DNA of 64,000 nucleotides from JADJSS01 sp046329815 (GCA_046329815.1 JAXLTY010000001.1:310001-374000), one strand, 5' to 3'; positions 18,056 to 26,207 are shown, counted from the stretch's first letter. The notes: generated by a model not told the origin, from the letters alone. Numbers and translations are program-made.

Positions 18056-19424
18056 TATTAAACTTCTTCGGTGGACGATTCTGGTTATTTGGACGGTTTT
18101 GGTTATTATTTTGGTTGTTGTTCTGGTTATTATTCTGGTTATTATTGGCAGCAGCTTTTTGATTATTATTTCTTTGCTGATTCTGATTAGGATTCGCTTG
18201 TTTATTCTGCTGCTGATTCTGATTAGAATTTGCCTGTTTATTTTGCTGCTGACCTTGTTGCTGATTATTTGGTCTGTTCTGGTTGTTATTTCGGTTGTTG
18301 TTGCGGTTCTTATTTCTGTTGTTCCTGTCTTTTCTGTCTAAAGATGCCAATGAAATATGACCAACCACATCTGCAAACTCAATACTTTCTTCTACTGTTT
18401 TTTCAACCACTTCAGCTAAATCTGTAATTTCTGCCGGTTTTTTACCGTTCGCATTCATTTCTAAAACCATCTTCACATTTTCCAGACTCAACGGATAAAA
18501 CGTGCCGGAACCTTTAACCGTATAATACATCAACCCTTTCAGTACATCTGTTTTCATCAGGCGCGCATCGCCGGTTTCCAATTGCAAAGTTTCCGCTTTT
18601 TCCGGAACATAGCGCAATGCATCTAAGTATGTATCTAATTCGTAATTCAAACAACATTTCAAGCGACCGCATTGTCCGCTTAATTTTGTTTGATTGATGG
18701 ATAAATTCTGATAACGCGCAGCCGTTGTATTTACTGATTTAAAGCTCGTCAACCAGGTAGAACAACACAACTCGCGACCGCAAGAACCGATACCACCAAC
18801 GATACCTGCTTCTTGTCTGGCACCAATCTGGCGCATTTCTATTTTCACTTTAAATTCGTTTGCTAATACTTTGATCAGCTCGCGAAAATCCACGCGACCA
18901 TCTGCTGTATAGTAAAACGTTGCTTTTTTGCCATCTGCCTGGAACTGCACATCGCCTAATTTCATATCCAAACCTAAGTTTCTTGCCAATACACGCGCCT
19001 TCAACATGGTTTCTTTTTCTTTCGCGCGTGCGCGATCCATCAAATCCAGTTCATTATCTTTCGCGATACGCAAAATAGCACGCACATCTTCCGAATTTTC
19101 TTTTACGCGTTTTTTCTTCATCTGCAAACGCACCAGTTCGCCGCTCAGCGTCACTTGTCCTAAATCATAACCTTGCGCTGCCTCCACAATCACATAATCG
19201 CCGGTAAACACGTCAAAACGTTTTTCATTTCTGTAAAAACCTTTTCTTGCACCGTTTTTAAAACTTACTTCGTGAACATTATATTTGGAAAACGGATCAG
19301 AGCCGATATCGCTCAACCAATCATGAACTTCTAATTTGGAGCAGCCGCCTGTAGCGCAGTGTCCGTTACTTTTACAACCTGTCGGAATGCCACCGACTAC
19401 GGTTCCACAACTATTACAACTCAT
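18000..19424 (-). CDS. ricT: RicT/PSP1-domain protein with Asn/Gln-rich tail
   Basis: 474 residues. Homologue of YaaT/RicT, part of the Ric complex that affects mRNA processing in Bacillus; the role in Bacteroidota is not established. The N-terminus is cysteine-rich (Cys 3, 6, 17, 23, 28). The PSP1 core carries IGARQEAGIVGGIGSCGREL followed by CC, and later GQCGRLKCCLNYE; such cysteines bind iron-sulphur clusters in Bacillus Ric proteins. Residues from about 365 to the end are low-complexity, dominated by Asn, Gln and Pro (NRNNNRNNNQNRPNNQQQGQ), well beyond the usual family length. holB, often next to ricT, lies 1.46 kb upstream with repeats and another gene between. A period-7 repeat precedes the start. 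Confidence 0.85.
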   Translation of the reverse strand: MSCNSCGTVVGGIPTGCKSNGHCATGGCSKLEVHDWLSDIGSDPFSKYNVHEVSFKNGARKGFYRNEKRFDVFTGDYVIVEAAQGYDLGQVTLSGELVRLQMKKKRVKENSEDVRAILRIAKDNELDLMDRARAKEKETMLKARVLARNLGLDMKLGDVQFQADGKKATFYYTADGRVDFRELIKVLANEFKVKIEMRQIGARQEAGIVGGIGSCGRELCCSTWLTSFKSVNTTAARYQNLSINQTKLSGQCGRLKCCLNYELDTYLDALRYVPEKAETLQLETGDARLMKTDVLKGLMYYTVKGSGTFYPLSLENVKMVLEMNANGKKPAEITDLAEVVEKTVEESIEFADVVGHISLASLDRKDRNNRNKNRNNNRNNNQNRPNNQQQGQQQNKQANSNQNQQQNKQANPNQNQQRNNNQKAAANNNQNNNQNNNQNNNQNRPNNQNRPPKKFNNGNNNNNNPNKNNPPKKD

Positions 19425-19436
19425 TCAAAAAGTATT

Positions 19437-19499
19437 AAGTCGTAAGTCGTAAGTCGTAAGTAAAAAAACTTACACGCTCATACGAACTCACGGAATTGT
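19437..19499 (-). repeat. Period-7 repeat (TTACGAC) upstream of ricT
   Basis: On the minus strand, three perfect ttacgac heptads (19459-19439) followed by ttaatac lie directly before the start at 19424. On the far side of a short A-rich gap the unit recurs inverted in degenerate form (cttacacg, catacga, actcacg, to 19496). GTAAGT/ACTTAC (19456-19473) can form a small hairpin. Confidence 0.75.
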
Positions 19500-19868
19500 T
19501 AAAAATAATTCTCAGCAACTTTTCTAAAGTTTTAGAAGTTTAGAAAAGAAGTGATGTAAAAATACGCTAAAAATTGAGATTTTCAGCATGTAATTATGCT
19601 CAGATGTTGAGAGTTGGCGTCTTTGAATAAGAATACCTTATTCGATTGGTCAGCACAAATAAATTTTGAATCAGACAGGTTTTAGGGTGCATTAGTTTGA
19701 TGGATTTTTTGATCCGATGGCTCCGTTTTTCTATCAGACATCATTTAAAAGTAGTCTGAAAAGATAAAAATCAAGTTAGATCGACCAAAAATCAACATAG
19801 AAGCTATGAATTATCACTCAGATAGGTCAAAATGGCAGTCAGATACATCAAAAAAACGGCGGAAATGC
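19500..19868. other. Intergenic stretch without a gene
   Basis: About 370 bp between ricT and the minisatellite. It contains one perfect 10-bp hairpin, CTTTTCTAAA (19519-19528) with TTTAGAAAAG (19539-19548), without a T-run. No promoter, RNA or coding signal is convincing. An ATG frame that begins at 19806 and runs through the minisatellite is judged non-coding. Confidence 0.5.
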
Positions 19869-20073
19869 AACCTGAGTGAACTGCTGAGCAACCTGAGTGA
19901 ACTGCTGAGTAACCTGAGTGAACTGCTGAGCAACCTGAATGAACTGCCGAGCAACCTGAATGAACTGCCGAGCAACCTGAGTGAACTGCTGAGCAACCTG
20001 AGTGAAATGACGAGCAACCTGAGTGAAATGACGAGCAACCTGAGTGAAATGACGAGCAACCTGAGTGAAATGA
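19869..20073. repeat. 21-bp minisatellite, ten copies
   Basis: Ten head-to-tail 21-bp units. In the plus frame they would read NLSELLS; three unit types occur in blocks: LSELLS (units 1-3 and 6), LNELPS (4-5) and LSEMTS (7-10). Because 21 is divisible by three, all six frames stay open across it, giving spurious ORFs on both strands. The last unit degenerates straight into a MITE-like element. Blocks of identical variants point to recent slippage or unequal exchange. Confidence 0.9.
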
Positions 20074-20078
20074 CAGTA

Positions 20079-20222
20079 TATCTGACGCGAAATTTATTGT
20101 TCCTCGCTTTGCGTCATTGCGAACGCAGTGAAGCAATCTCATTTAAAGATGGCTTCGTGCCTCGCCATGACGCAATGCGTGGTGGTAGTTAAGTAGATTA
20201 CTTGAATTTCGCAAGAGGTTTA
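20079..20222. mobile_element. MITE-like palindromic element, copy 1
   Basis: About 144 bp, related to the copy at 36852-36994. The shared core is an imperfect palindrome: gcgtcattgcgaacgcagtg then aagcaatct on one side, agatggcttcgtgcctcgcc then atgacg on the other. The right end keeps the terminal sequence gaatttcgcaagaggt; the left end is worn (cgcgaaattta), merging with the minisatellite. No coding capacity. The trans-acting transposase is not in this window. Confidence 0.7.
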
Positions 20223-20271
20223 GTATATCTAATTAGACTTGCAGAAACATATACCGTTTTGAACAAATACT

Positions 20272-20279
20272 TATATTTG
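20272..20279 (+). promoter_or_regulatory. -7 box TATATTTG before the 179-residue membrane protein
   Basis: Exact TAnnTTTG match 43 bp before the ATG at 20323. No clear -33 element. Confidence 0.4.
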
Positions 20280-20322
20280 ACAGATAATAATCAGAAAGAA
20301 ATAAAAAGACTGCTACACTGAA

Positions 20323-20862
20323 ATGGATAACGAGGTACAAATAAAATTTACAAGATTTAGAATCTTTGCCTTGATATTTCTATGCTTAGCGCTTATCGTT
20401 CATTTTTTTATCGAAATAAAATATCAATTTATAGTCGATATTTTCCGGTTATCATTCGCTGGGTTTATTATCGTTGTTTCCTACAAATTATTTATAAAAG
20501 CCGGACAAATCCAAAATCTTTTGCGCATCGTCGTTTACTTATTTAGTATTGCAGGATTTGTACTCGCCTTATTTTTCCTCTCAGGGTTTGTATTTTGGCG
20601 AGGCAGCTTTTACGAAGATAGTTTAGTTTATAAAAAGAATAAAAATTCAAACCATTCTGTCATCGTTGAATACTTTGATGAAGGTGCTTTAGGCAGCCAT
20701 AACCGCATCATCCAGGCAATTGAGATTACTCCGAAATTTCGGCTTATTAATGAAGTTAACAGAATCAGGATGAACGGAACGTGGAAAGTGTATAACAAAA
20801 ATGATTCCTTGCTGAAAGTGATACACTTTAAAAACTACGTTTTAAGTTTAAGTGATCTATAA
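20323..20862 (+). CDS. Membrane protein of unknown function
   Basis: 179 residues with three hydrophobic segments in the first 100 residues (about 12-30, 38-58, 68-92) and a polar C-terminal domain of about 80 residues that should lie on one face of the membrane. No family is recognised. It stands alone between the MITE/minisatellite block and holB, on the opposite strand to both ricT and holB, so it probably arrived with the inserted block or was inverted there. It ends 23 bp from the tail of holB. Confidence 0.65.
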   Translation: MDNEVQIKFTRFRIFALIFLCLALIVHFFIEIKYQFIVDIFRLSFAGFIIVVSYKLFIKAGQIQNLLRIVVYLFSIAGFVLALFFLSGFVFWRGSFYEDSLVYKKNKNSNHSVIVEYFDEGALGSHNRIIQAIEITPKFRLINEVNRIRMNGTWKVYNKNDSLLKVIHFKNYVLSLSDL

Positions 20863-20885
20863 GCTGCTTTTATGGTGTACTGATC

Positions 20886-22016
20886 TTATTTAGCACTAAA
20901 AATAGTATTCATGCGCAGCGCCAGATCCATCAGCGCCATTTTCGGACTGATGTTTCGTTCTATTTCGTAGTGCTTTTTGCTGATGAGTTCGAGCAGGTCA
21001 CTTAGCTTATTCAAATCCGTATATTTCATCAATGCCTGTGCTGTTTTTTGTTCTTCTTCCGTTAAACGGATCGCTGCACTTGGCGCAAATTTCATTTGTA
21101 AGGTTTCGCGCAAGATATGCAATACATATTCTAAAAACGCTTTCAGGTTCTCGCGTCCAATCTTCGACATTTCGTCCGACCATTTTATTAATGCGCCTGC
21201 ATTGGTTCCTTCGCTCATTCGGATCGCGTATTTCATCAATTCCGTCAAACGAATCGTTTCGATAGAAGTCGATGCATCAATCAGTTTCAGTGCTTCATTA
21301 AAATTACCATCAGCCAGATATGCAATATGTTTCGCGCGGTTACTTGCAACACCTTTTTTCAATAATTCATTCGCGATAGCATCGTCTTCAATCTTATTGA
21401 TTTTTACCACCTGGCAGCGCGATAAAATAGTCGGTAAGATTTCTTCCTGGTTTTCCGCAATTAAAATCAGCAACGTATTTTCCGGCGGTTCTTCCAACAA
21501 TTTCAATAAAATATTGCCTTCTTTAGAAAGCGCTTCCGCCATCCAGATAATCTGAATTTTATACTGCGCTTCAAACGTGGTCAGTTTTAAGCCATTTAAA
21601 ATATTACGCGCTTCATCAGCCGAAATATTGCCTTGTTTATTTTCTGCGCCAATTGCCTGCAAAAATTCCAACTCGTTGATATATGGATTTGCGATGATTT
21701 CCTTACGCCATTCTACAATATAATCTGTGCTTAAACTCGGATGCGGCGACGGCTTTTTTGCAATGATCGGATAGGTGTAATGAATATCAGGATGAATCAT
21801 CTTTTGTGCTTTCACACAAGCACCACACTCACCGCAACTGTCTTGTACATTTTTATTTTCGCAAACCACATATTGTGTAAACGCCAACGCCAATGCCAGC
21901 GCGCCTGCGCCCGGCTGCGACAAAAACAACTGAGCATGCGGAATTTTTCCTGCACTCGTGATCTCAATTAAATGCTGCTTGATTTCCGGCTGACCGATGA
22001 CATCTTTAAAAAGCAT
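20886..22016 (-). CDS. holB: DNA polymerase III subunit delta' (clamp loader)
   Basis: 376 residues, AAA+ clamp-loader subunit that helps load the sliding clamp at the replication fork. The zinc module is clear (CENKNVQDSCGECGACVK). The P-loop position reads QPGAGALALA, lacking the Lys-Thr needed for ATP binding; this is usual for delta', which does not bind nucleotide. The SRC motif of the family is present (ILSRCQVVKI). The C-terminal domain is the helical collar. The probable -7 box TATCTTCG (22027-22020) ends only 3 bp before the ATG, so the mRNA may be leaderless. Confidence 0.9.
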   Translation of the reverse strand: MLFKDVIGQPEIKQHLIEITSAGKIPHAQLFLSQPGAGALALALAFTQYVVCENKNVQDSCGECGACVKAQKMIHPDIHYTYPIIAKKPSPHPSLSTDYIVEWRKEIIANPYINELEFLQAIGAENKQGNISADEARNILNGLKLTTFEAQYKIQIIWMAEALSKEGNILLKLLEEPPENTLLILIAENQEEILPTILSRCQVVKINKIEDDAIANELLKKGVASNRAKHIAYLADGNFNEALKLIDASTSIETIRLTELMKYAIRMSEGTNAGALIKWSDEMSKIGRENLKAFLEYVLHILRETLQMKFAPSAAIRLTEEEQKTAQALMKYTDLNKLSDLLELISKKHYEIERNISPKMALMDLALRMNTIFSAK

Positions 22017-22033
22017 GTGCGAAGATAGTTTTT

Positions 22034-22063
22034 AGTCGTGAGTCATAAGTCGTAAGTCGTAAG
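22034..22063 (-). repeat. Period-7 repeat (TTAYGAC) upstream of holB
   Basis: On the minus strand: ttacgac, ttacgac, ttatgac, tcacgac, then taaaaac, ending just above the -7 box of holB. Four clear heptads of the same family as those before ricT and pgk. Confidence 0.75.
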
Positions 22064-22129
22064 AATTTATAAACATGACAACTAAAAAATTGAACAACAG
22101 ACGCTATTTTTCCTTTAACAGATAACTTG

Positions 22130-22137
22130 TAACTTTG
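22130..22137 (+). promoter_or_regulatory. -7 box TAACTTTG abutting the queD start
   Basis: Exact TAnnTTTG match whose last G is 4 bp before the ATG at 22142. Transcription should start at or within the start codon, implying a leaderless mRNA. Confidence 0.5.
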
Positions 22138-22141
22138 CACG

Positions 22142-22555
22142 ATGCAAAAAGTAGCCGTTATACGAAAAGCGAGTTTTAATGCCGCACACAAATTGTGGAA
22201 TGACAAATGGTCTGTAGAAAAGAATAAGGAAATTTTTGGGTTGTGTGCGAACGAGCATTTTCACGGACATAACTATCATTTAGAAGTAAAAGTGATTGGC
22301 GAAATAGAACCGGAAACCGGTTATGTTATCGATTTGAAAATTGTTAAAGATATTATCAAGAACGAAATCGAAGAACGTTTCGATCATAAGAACCTGAATT
22401 TAGATACGGCAGAATTTGCTCGGCTCAATCCTACTGCGGAAAATATTGCTGTTGTTATTTATGATTTGATTCGTGCAAAATTGGATGCGAAATATGAGTT
22501 GTTTATCAAACTGCATGAAACCGAAAAGAATATAGTAGAATATCCTGTAATATAA
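22142..22555 (+). CDS. queD: 6-pyruvoyl-tetrahydropterin synthase / 6-carboxytetrahydropterin synthase QueD-like
   Basis: 137 residues, one PTPS domain. Zinc ligands are visible: the first His in FNAAHKLW and the pair in HFHGHNYHLEV. The catalytic Cys precedes that pair (GLCANEHFHGHNY), and NPTAEN plus the C-terminal ET region complete the site. The bacterial enzyme converts dihydroneopterin triphosphate to 6-carboxytetrahydropterin in queuosine synthesis; a biopterin role cannot be excluded. No other queuosine gene is adjacent. The next gene starts 3 bp after its stop, so they are co-transcribed. Confidence 0.88.
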   Translation: MQKVAVIRKASFNAAHKLWNDKWSVEKNKEIFGLCANEHFHGHNYHLEVKVIGEIEPETGYVIDLKIVKDIIKNEIEERFDHKNLNLDTAEFARLNPTAENIAVVIYDLIRAKLDAKYELFIKLHETEKNIVEYPVI

Positions 22556-22558
22556 AAA

Positions 22559-23308
22559 ATGTCGATATCAGCTACCATAATTTTCTTAGTTCTTTCACTA
22601 ATTGCAGAAATATTAGGTACAATTGGTGGGTTTGGTTCTTCTACATTTTTTGTTCCGATAGCAAATTATTTTTTAGACTTCCAAACAGTGCTTGGTATCA
22701 CGGCTGTATTTCATGTATTCAGTAATATATCAAAAATAGTATTATTCAAAAATGGATTAGATAAACGTATCTTATTCAGTATTGGAATTCCGGCTGTAGT
22801 TTTTGTCATCATTGGCGCATTAATAAGTAAATTTATCAATGTTCGATATTTGCAATTAGTGTTGTCCTTTTTCTTAATAGGTTTGAGCATTCTGTTTCTT
22901 GTAAAAAAAGAATTAAAGTTTACACCAAACAAAAAAAATAGTTTTGTTGGTGGAAGTTTGTCCGGTTTCTTTGCAGGTTTGCTCGGCACCGGTGGTGCTA
23001 TTCGCGGAATTACCATGGCTGCGTTTAGCGTAGAAAAATCGGTATTTGTTGCAACATCGGCAGCTATAGATTTAGCGGTCGATGGCTCGCGAATGATTAT
23101 CTATTATTTTAATGGCTACATACACCGACATGATTTGTATTTAATTCCATTTTTGATAGTGATTGGCTTTGTTGGTTCTTATATTGGCAAACTAATTTTA
23201 AATAAAATACCACAGGAAAAATTCAGAGTGTTGGTTTTAGTGCTAATCTTTTTTGTTGGAATTACGATGGTTCTAAAGTTTTTTGGCATTAGTTATTTTT
23301 CTGAGTGA
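22559..23308 (+). CDS. TSUP family permease (TauE/SafE-like)
   Basis: 249 residues, seven to eight hydrophobic helices in two halves, as in TSUP transporters for sulphur or organic anions. Each half begins with a glycine-rich turn (AEILGTIGGFGSSTFFVPIANYF; SGFFAGLLGTGGAIRG), the family hallmark. Substrate unknown. It starts 3 bp after queD. No other sulphur metabolism genes are nearby. Confidence 0.85.
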   Translation: MSISATIIFLVLSLIAEILGTIGGFGSSTFFVPIANYFLDFQTVLGITAVFHVFSNISKIVLFKNGLDKRILFSIGIPAVVFVIIGALISKFINVRYLQLVLSFFLIGLSILFLVKKELKFTPNKKNSFVGGSLSGFFAGLLGTGGAIRGITMAAFSVEKSVFVATSAAIDLAVDGSRMIIYYFNGYIHRHDLYLIPFLIVIGFVGSYIGKLILNKIPQEKFRVLVLVLIFFVGITMVLKFFGISYFSE

Positions 23309-23437
23309 TAAAATGTTAACGGCACGCTTTCAATTATTAATTTCCATCTTTCAAATGCAAAGATTTCTTAAATATTATTAGTCAACGAACTAATTTTTGG
23401 TTTTCAGCGTATATACAAATAACCAAAACCAAACCAA

Positions 23438-23662
23438 ATGAAAAAAGTATTTTTTCTTTGCATGACGGTGAGCTTGTTAGCCACCTCTTGCGACTGGTTT
23501 ACGAAAAGTAAACCAACAGATGATCCGGAAGTCGTAACCAATGATGACGACATCGTGGACACGTTAGCAACTACTAATGACACAACCGCTGCTAAAAAAG
23601 ACAGTTCGGTTGCCGTAGTAGAAACAAAACCTATTGAAACAAAGAAAGAAGTTAAAAAGTAA
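23438..23662 (+). CDS. Small lipoprotein
   Basis: 74 residues. A type II signal peptide ends in the lipobox LATSC, with Cys18 as the lipidated residue. The mature part is 56 residues, rich in Asp, Thr and Lys and likely unstructured, with no recognised domain. A bidirectional hairpin terminator lies 20 bp behind it. Length and composition make a structural or stress role possible, but nothing specific can be said. Confidence 0.75.
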   Translation: MKKVFFLCMTVSLLATSCDWFTKSKPTDDPEVVTNDDDIVDTLATTNDTTAAKKDSSVAVVETKPIETKKEVKK

Positions 23663-23682
23663 ATAACTTCTTTTAATGAAAA

Positions 23683-23709
23683 GCGAGGCGTGCCTACGGC
23701 ACGCCTCGC
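23683..23709. terminator. Bidirectional hairpin terminator between lipoprotein gene and pgk
   Basis: A perfect 12-bp GC-rich stem, GCGAGGCGTGCC with its complement, and a TAC loop. On the minus strand it is followed by TTTTCATTAAAA, behind pgk; on the plus strand by a weaker T-rich run. Confidence 0.8.
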
Positions 23710-23731
23710 ACTATTTTATAGTTAAAATAAT

Positions 23732-24943
23732 TTACATCAAAGCAGCCACGCCGGGCAATGTTTTTCCTTCAAAAAATTCCAACAATGCGCCGCCGCCTGT
23801 AGAAACATAACTTACTTTATTGGCTAAACCGAATTTATTGATTGCCGCTACACTGTCGCCGCCGCCAACCAAGCTGAACGCACCTTCCTGTGTTGCATGT
23901 GCTACAGCAATCGCCACTGCACGCGTTCCGTTCTGGAAATTACTCATTTCAAAAACACCCATTGGTCCGTTCCACAATATAGTTTTAGAATTTTTAATGA
24001 CGTCTTCAAATTGCTCTATCGTCTCGTGTCCAATATCCAAACCCATCCAGCCATTCAGCATATTGGTATTCGATGCTATTTGTGTTTTTGCGTCATTATC
24101 AAATTTATCAGCAATGATAGAATCTTCCGGTAAAACGATTTTAACGCCTTTATCTTTAGCGCGTTTTAAAACATCAACAGCCAAATCCAGCTTATCTTCT
24201 TCTACCAATGAATTCCCTACATTAAAACCTAATGCTTTGATAAATGTATATGCCATGCCGCCGCCAATGATAATATTATCAGCAATGTTCAATAAATTTT
24301 CGATAATCAGAATTTTATCAGACACTTTCGCGCCACCTAAAATTGCCGTAAATGGCTTTTGAGAATTGTTCAGTACTTTAGTTGCATTTGCTACTTCAGC
24401 AGCCATTAAATAACCGAAGCATTTATTTTCTTTGGTAAAATGCTTTGCAACAATAGTTGTACTTGCATGCGCGCGATGCGCAGAACCAAACGCATCATTG
24501 ATATATACATCGCCATGGTGCGCCAGTTGTGCCGCAAATGCTTCATCACCTTTTTCTTCGCCTTTGTGAAAGCGTGTATTTTCGAGTAATAAAACTTCAC
24601 CTGGTTTTATATTGTTAGAAAGTTTCTGGCTTTCTTCATTTACACAATCTTCTGCAAATTTCACTTCTTTGTCTAATAAATCTGACAAATATTTTACAAC
24701 ATGTTTTAATGAAAATTTTTCTGCATCAACAGTTCCATCTTCTTTTAATTTTTTTAACGGACGACCTAAGTGTGACATCAGCACTACGCTTCCACCATCA
24801 TTCAATACTTTATTTATAGTCGGCAAAGCTGCCCTGATGCGTGTATCATCGGTTATATTAAATTGTTTATCGAAAGGCACGTTAAAATCAACGCGGATCA
24901 GCGCAGTTTTGTTGTGAAAATTAATAGAATCAGGTGTTTGCAT
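23732..24943 (-). CDS. pgk: Phosphoglycerate kinase
   Basis: 403 residues, full length. Transfers phosphate between 1,3-bisphosphoglycerate and ADP in glycolysis and gluconeogenesis, in the cytosol. Family signatures are visible: RVDFNVPFDK near the N-terminus, SHLGRP around residue 59, ENTRFHKGEE, GGAKVSDKI in the hinge region, and the C-terminal nucleotide-binding VGGGDSVAA. It is followed by the gap gene upstream on the same strand (order gap - pgk), 115 bp apart, so the two consecutive glycolytic steps are paired, though a promoter-like box and a hairpin in the gap suggest pgk can also be transcribed alone. Confidence 0.97.
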   Translation of the reverse strand: MQTPDSINFHNKTALIRVDFNVPFDKQFNITDDTRIRAALPTINKVLNDGGSVVLMSHLGRPLKKLKEDGTVDAEKFSLKHVVKYLSDLLDKEVKFAEDCVNEESQKLSNNIKPGEVLLLENTRFHKGEEKGDEAFAAQLAHHGDVYINDAFGSAHRAHASTTIVAKHFTKENKCFGYLMAAEVANATKVLNNSQKPFTAILGGAKVSDKILIIENLLNIADNIIIGGGMAYTFIKALGFNVGNSLVEEDKLDLAVDVLKRAKDKGVKIVLPEDSIIADKFDNDAKTQIASNTNMLNGWMGLDIGHETIEQFEDVIKNSKTILWNGPMGVFEMSNFQNGTRAVAIAVAHATQEGAFSLVGGGDSVAAINKFGLANKVSYVSTGGGALLEFFEGKTLPGVAALM

Positions 24944-24948
24944 ATTTA

Positions 24949-24980
24949 GGTCGTAAGTCGTGAGTAATAAGTCGTAAGTA
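24949..24980 (-). repeat. Period-7 repeat in the pgk leader
   Basis: On the minus strand: ttacgac, ttattac, tcacgac, ttacgac, ending about 5 bp before the ATG. It lies between the candidate -7 box and the start, so it would be transcribed as the leader. Confidence 0.75.
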
Positions 24981-24985
24981 TTTTA

Positions 24986-24993
24986 CAAAATTA
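24986..24993 (-). promoter_or_regulatory. Candidate -7 box of pgk
   Basis: TAATTTTG on the minus strand fits TAnnTTTG; 42 bp separate it from the ATG. No -33 TTG at the right spacing. Confidence 0.35.
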
Positions 24994-25022
24994 AAAATAA
25001 AGAATGAGAAAAGCTACTATTG

Positions 25023-25058
25023 ATATTCTATTGACAATATCTATTGACAATAGAATAT
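25023..25058 (-). terminator. AT-rich hairpin at the gap stop codon
   Basis: The 11-bp perfect stem ATATTCTATTG (25023-25033) with CAATAGAATAT (25048-25058) begins in the gap stop codon. It contains the 12-bp direct repeat CTATTGACAATA twice (25028-25039, 25041-25052). There is no T-run, so attenuation or mRNA-end protection is as likely as termination. Confidence 0.4.
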
Positions 25059-26059
25059 TATAAAAATGCTACTTTTTCTACGAGTTCTGCTAAACGATTA
25101 GCATAGCCGTATTCGTTATCATACCATCCAACAATCTTTACAAGATCACCGATTTTTTGAGTAAGACCTGCATCAAATGTACAGGAGAACGGTGAATGAA
25201 TAATATCACTTGAAACAATCGGATCTTCTGTATAATCCAAATAGTTTGCGAATTGATTTGCCGCTGCGTTTTTAAACGTCAGATTGATCTCATCAATCGT
25301 TGCATCTTTCTCAATACTGCAATATAATTCGGTAGAAGAACCGACAATGACCGGCACACGAACTGCGCCGCCTTTTATCTTACCGGCAATTTCAGGCATT
25401 ACCCATTCCAGTGCTTTGGTTGCATTAGTTGAAGTTGGCACAATATTTTGTGCGGCTGCACGCGCACGGCGAAAATCACTTGCATGAATGCTGTCATGTA
25501 GTTTCTGATCGCCGGTGTATGCATGAATGGTATTCATAATTGCATGTTTCAATCCAAAATTTTGCTGCATGATTTGCACCATTGGCGCCAGGCAATTAGT
25601 AGTGCAAGATGCATTGGAAAGCAGTATATCTTCTTGTGTAATAATCTGGTCATTAATGCCAAGCACTATTGTTTTTATATTTTCATCGGCCGGCGATGAC
25701 AAAATAACTTTCTTCGCACCAGCATCAATATGTTCCTGTAATTTCTCTTTATCACGAAATCTGCCGCTGCACTCAATCACAATATCAATTCCTAAATCTT
25801 TCCATGGCAAATCTTTAGAATGCGCAATAGAAGTGCTAATAATTTCATCATCATCAATAAAAAGATGATTTTCTTTAGCAGTAATTGTTTTATTCCATTT
25901 GCCTTGTGCTGTATCGTGCTTAAGCAAATACACCAAAGCATCATTTGGCGCAATATCATTAATAGCAATAATATCTACTTTATCTTTATCAAAAAGCAAC
26001 TGAAAAACCAGTCTTCCGATGCGACCTAGTCCGTTTATTGCAATGCGTGGTTTAGCCAT
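25058..26059 (-). CDS. gap: Glyceraldehyde-3-phosphate dehydrogenase, type I
   Basis: 333 residues from the ATG at 26059; the frame is open 21 codons further upstream, but MAKPRIAINGLGRIGR is the normal N-terminus with the NAD-binding G-x-G-x-x-G. The catalytic Cys is in SNASCTTNCLAP, with the partner His in the following domain (AIMNTIHAYTGDQ). It oxidises glyceraldehyde-3-phosphate to 1,3-bisphosphoglycerate, the substrate of the neighbouring pgk product. Asp at the end of the second beta strand (INDIA) favours NAD over NADP. Cytosolic. Confidence 0.96.
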   Translation of the reverse strand: MAKPRIAINGLGRIGRLVFQLLFDKDKVDIIAINDIAPNDALVYLLKHDTAQGKWNKTITAKENHLFIDDDEIISTSIAHSKDLPWKDLGIDIVIECSGRFRDKEKLQEHIDAGAKKVILSSPADENIKTIVLGINDQIITQEDILLSNASCTTNCLAPMVQIMQQNFGLKHAIMNTIHAYTGDQKLHDSIHASDFRRARAAAQNIVPTSTNATKALEWVMPEIAGKIKGGAVRVPVIVGSSTELYCSIEKDATIDEINLTFKNAAANQFANYLDYTEDPIVSSDIIHSPFSCTFDAGLTQKIGDLVKIVGWYDNEYGYANRLAELVEKVAFL

Positions 26060-26207
26060 TTTCGTGATAATTATTTGAATTAATGAATCATAGAATAAAG
26101 ATAAAGATTTATACAGAAACAATAAATTTACAGCAGTTACAAGAAGAAGTATAACGCTTTGGTAATATTTTTTTCAAAAAAATGCTTTTAAGTGCGCAAA
26201 AAACTCG

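Noticed and set aside
19869..20073. Possible CRISPR array
   Set aside because: Units are directly adjacent without unique spacers, and no cas genes are present. The period-7 arrays fail for the same reason.
19806..20192. 128-codon ORF with NLSELLS heptads, resembling a coiled-coil protein
   Set aside because: The repeat keeps every frame open, its end is MITE sequence, and no promoter or homologue-like part exists outside the repeat. Opposite-strand ORFs there have the same cause.
26060..26122. 21-residue N-terminal extension of GAPDH
   Set aside because: The family's N-terminus begins at MAKPRIAINGLGRIGR, so the upstream open frame is chance.
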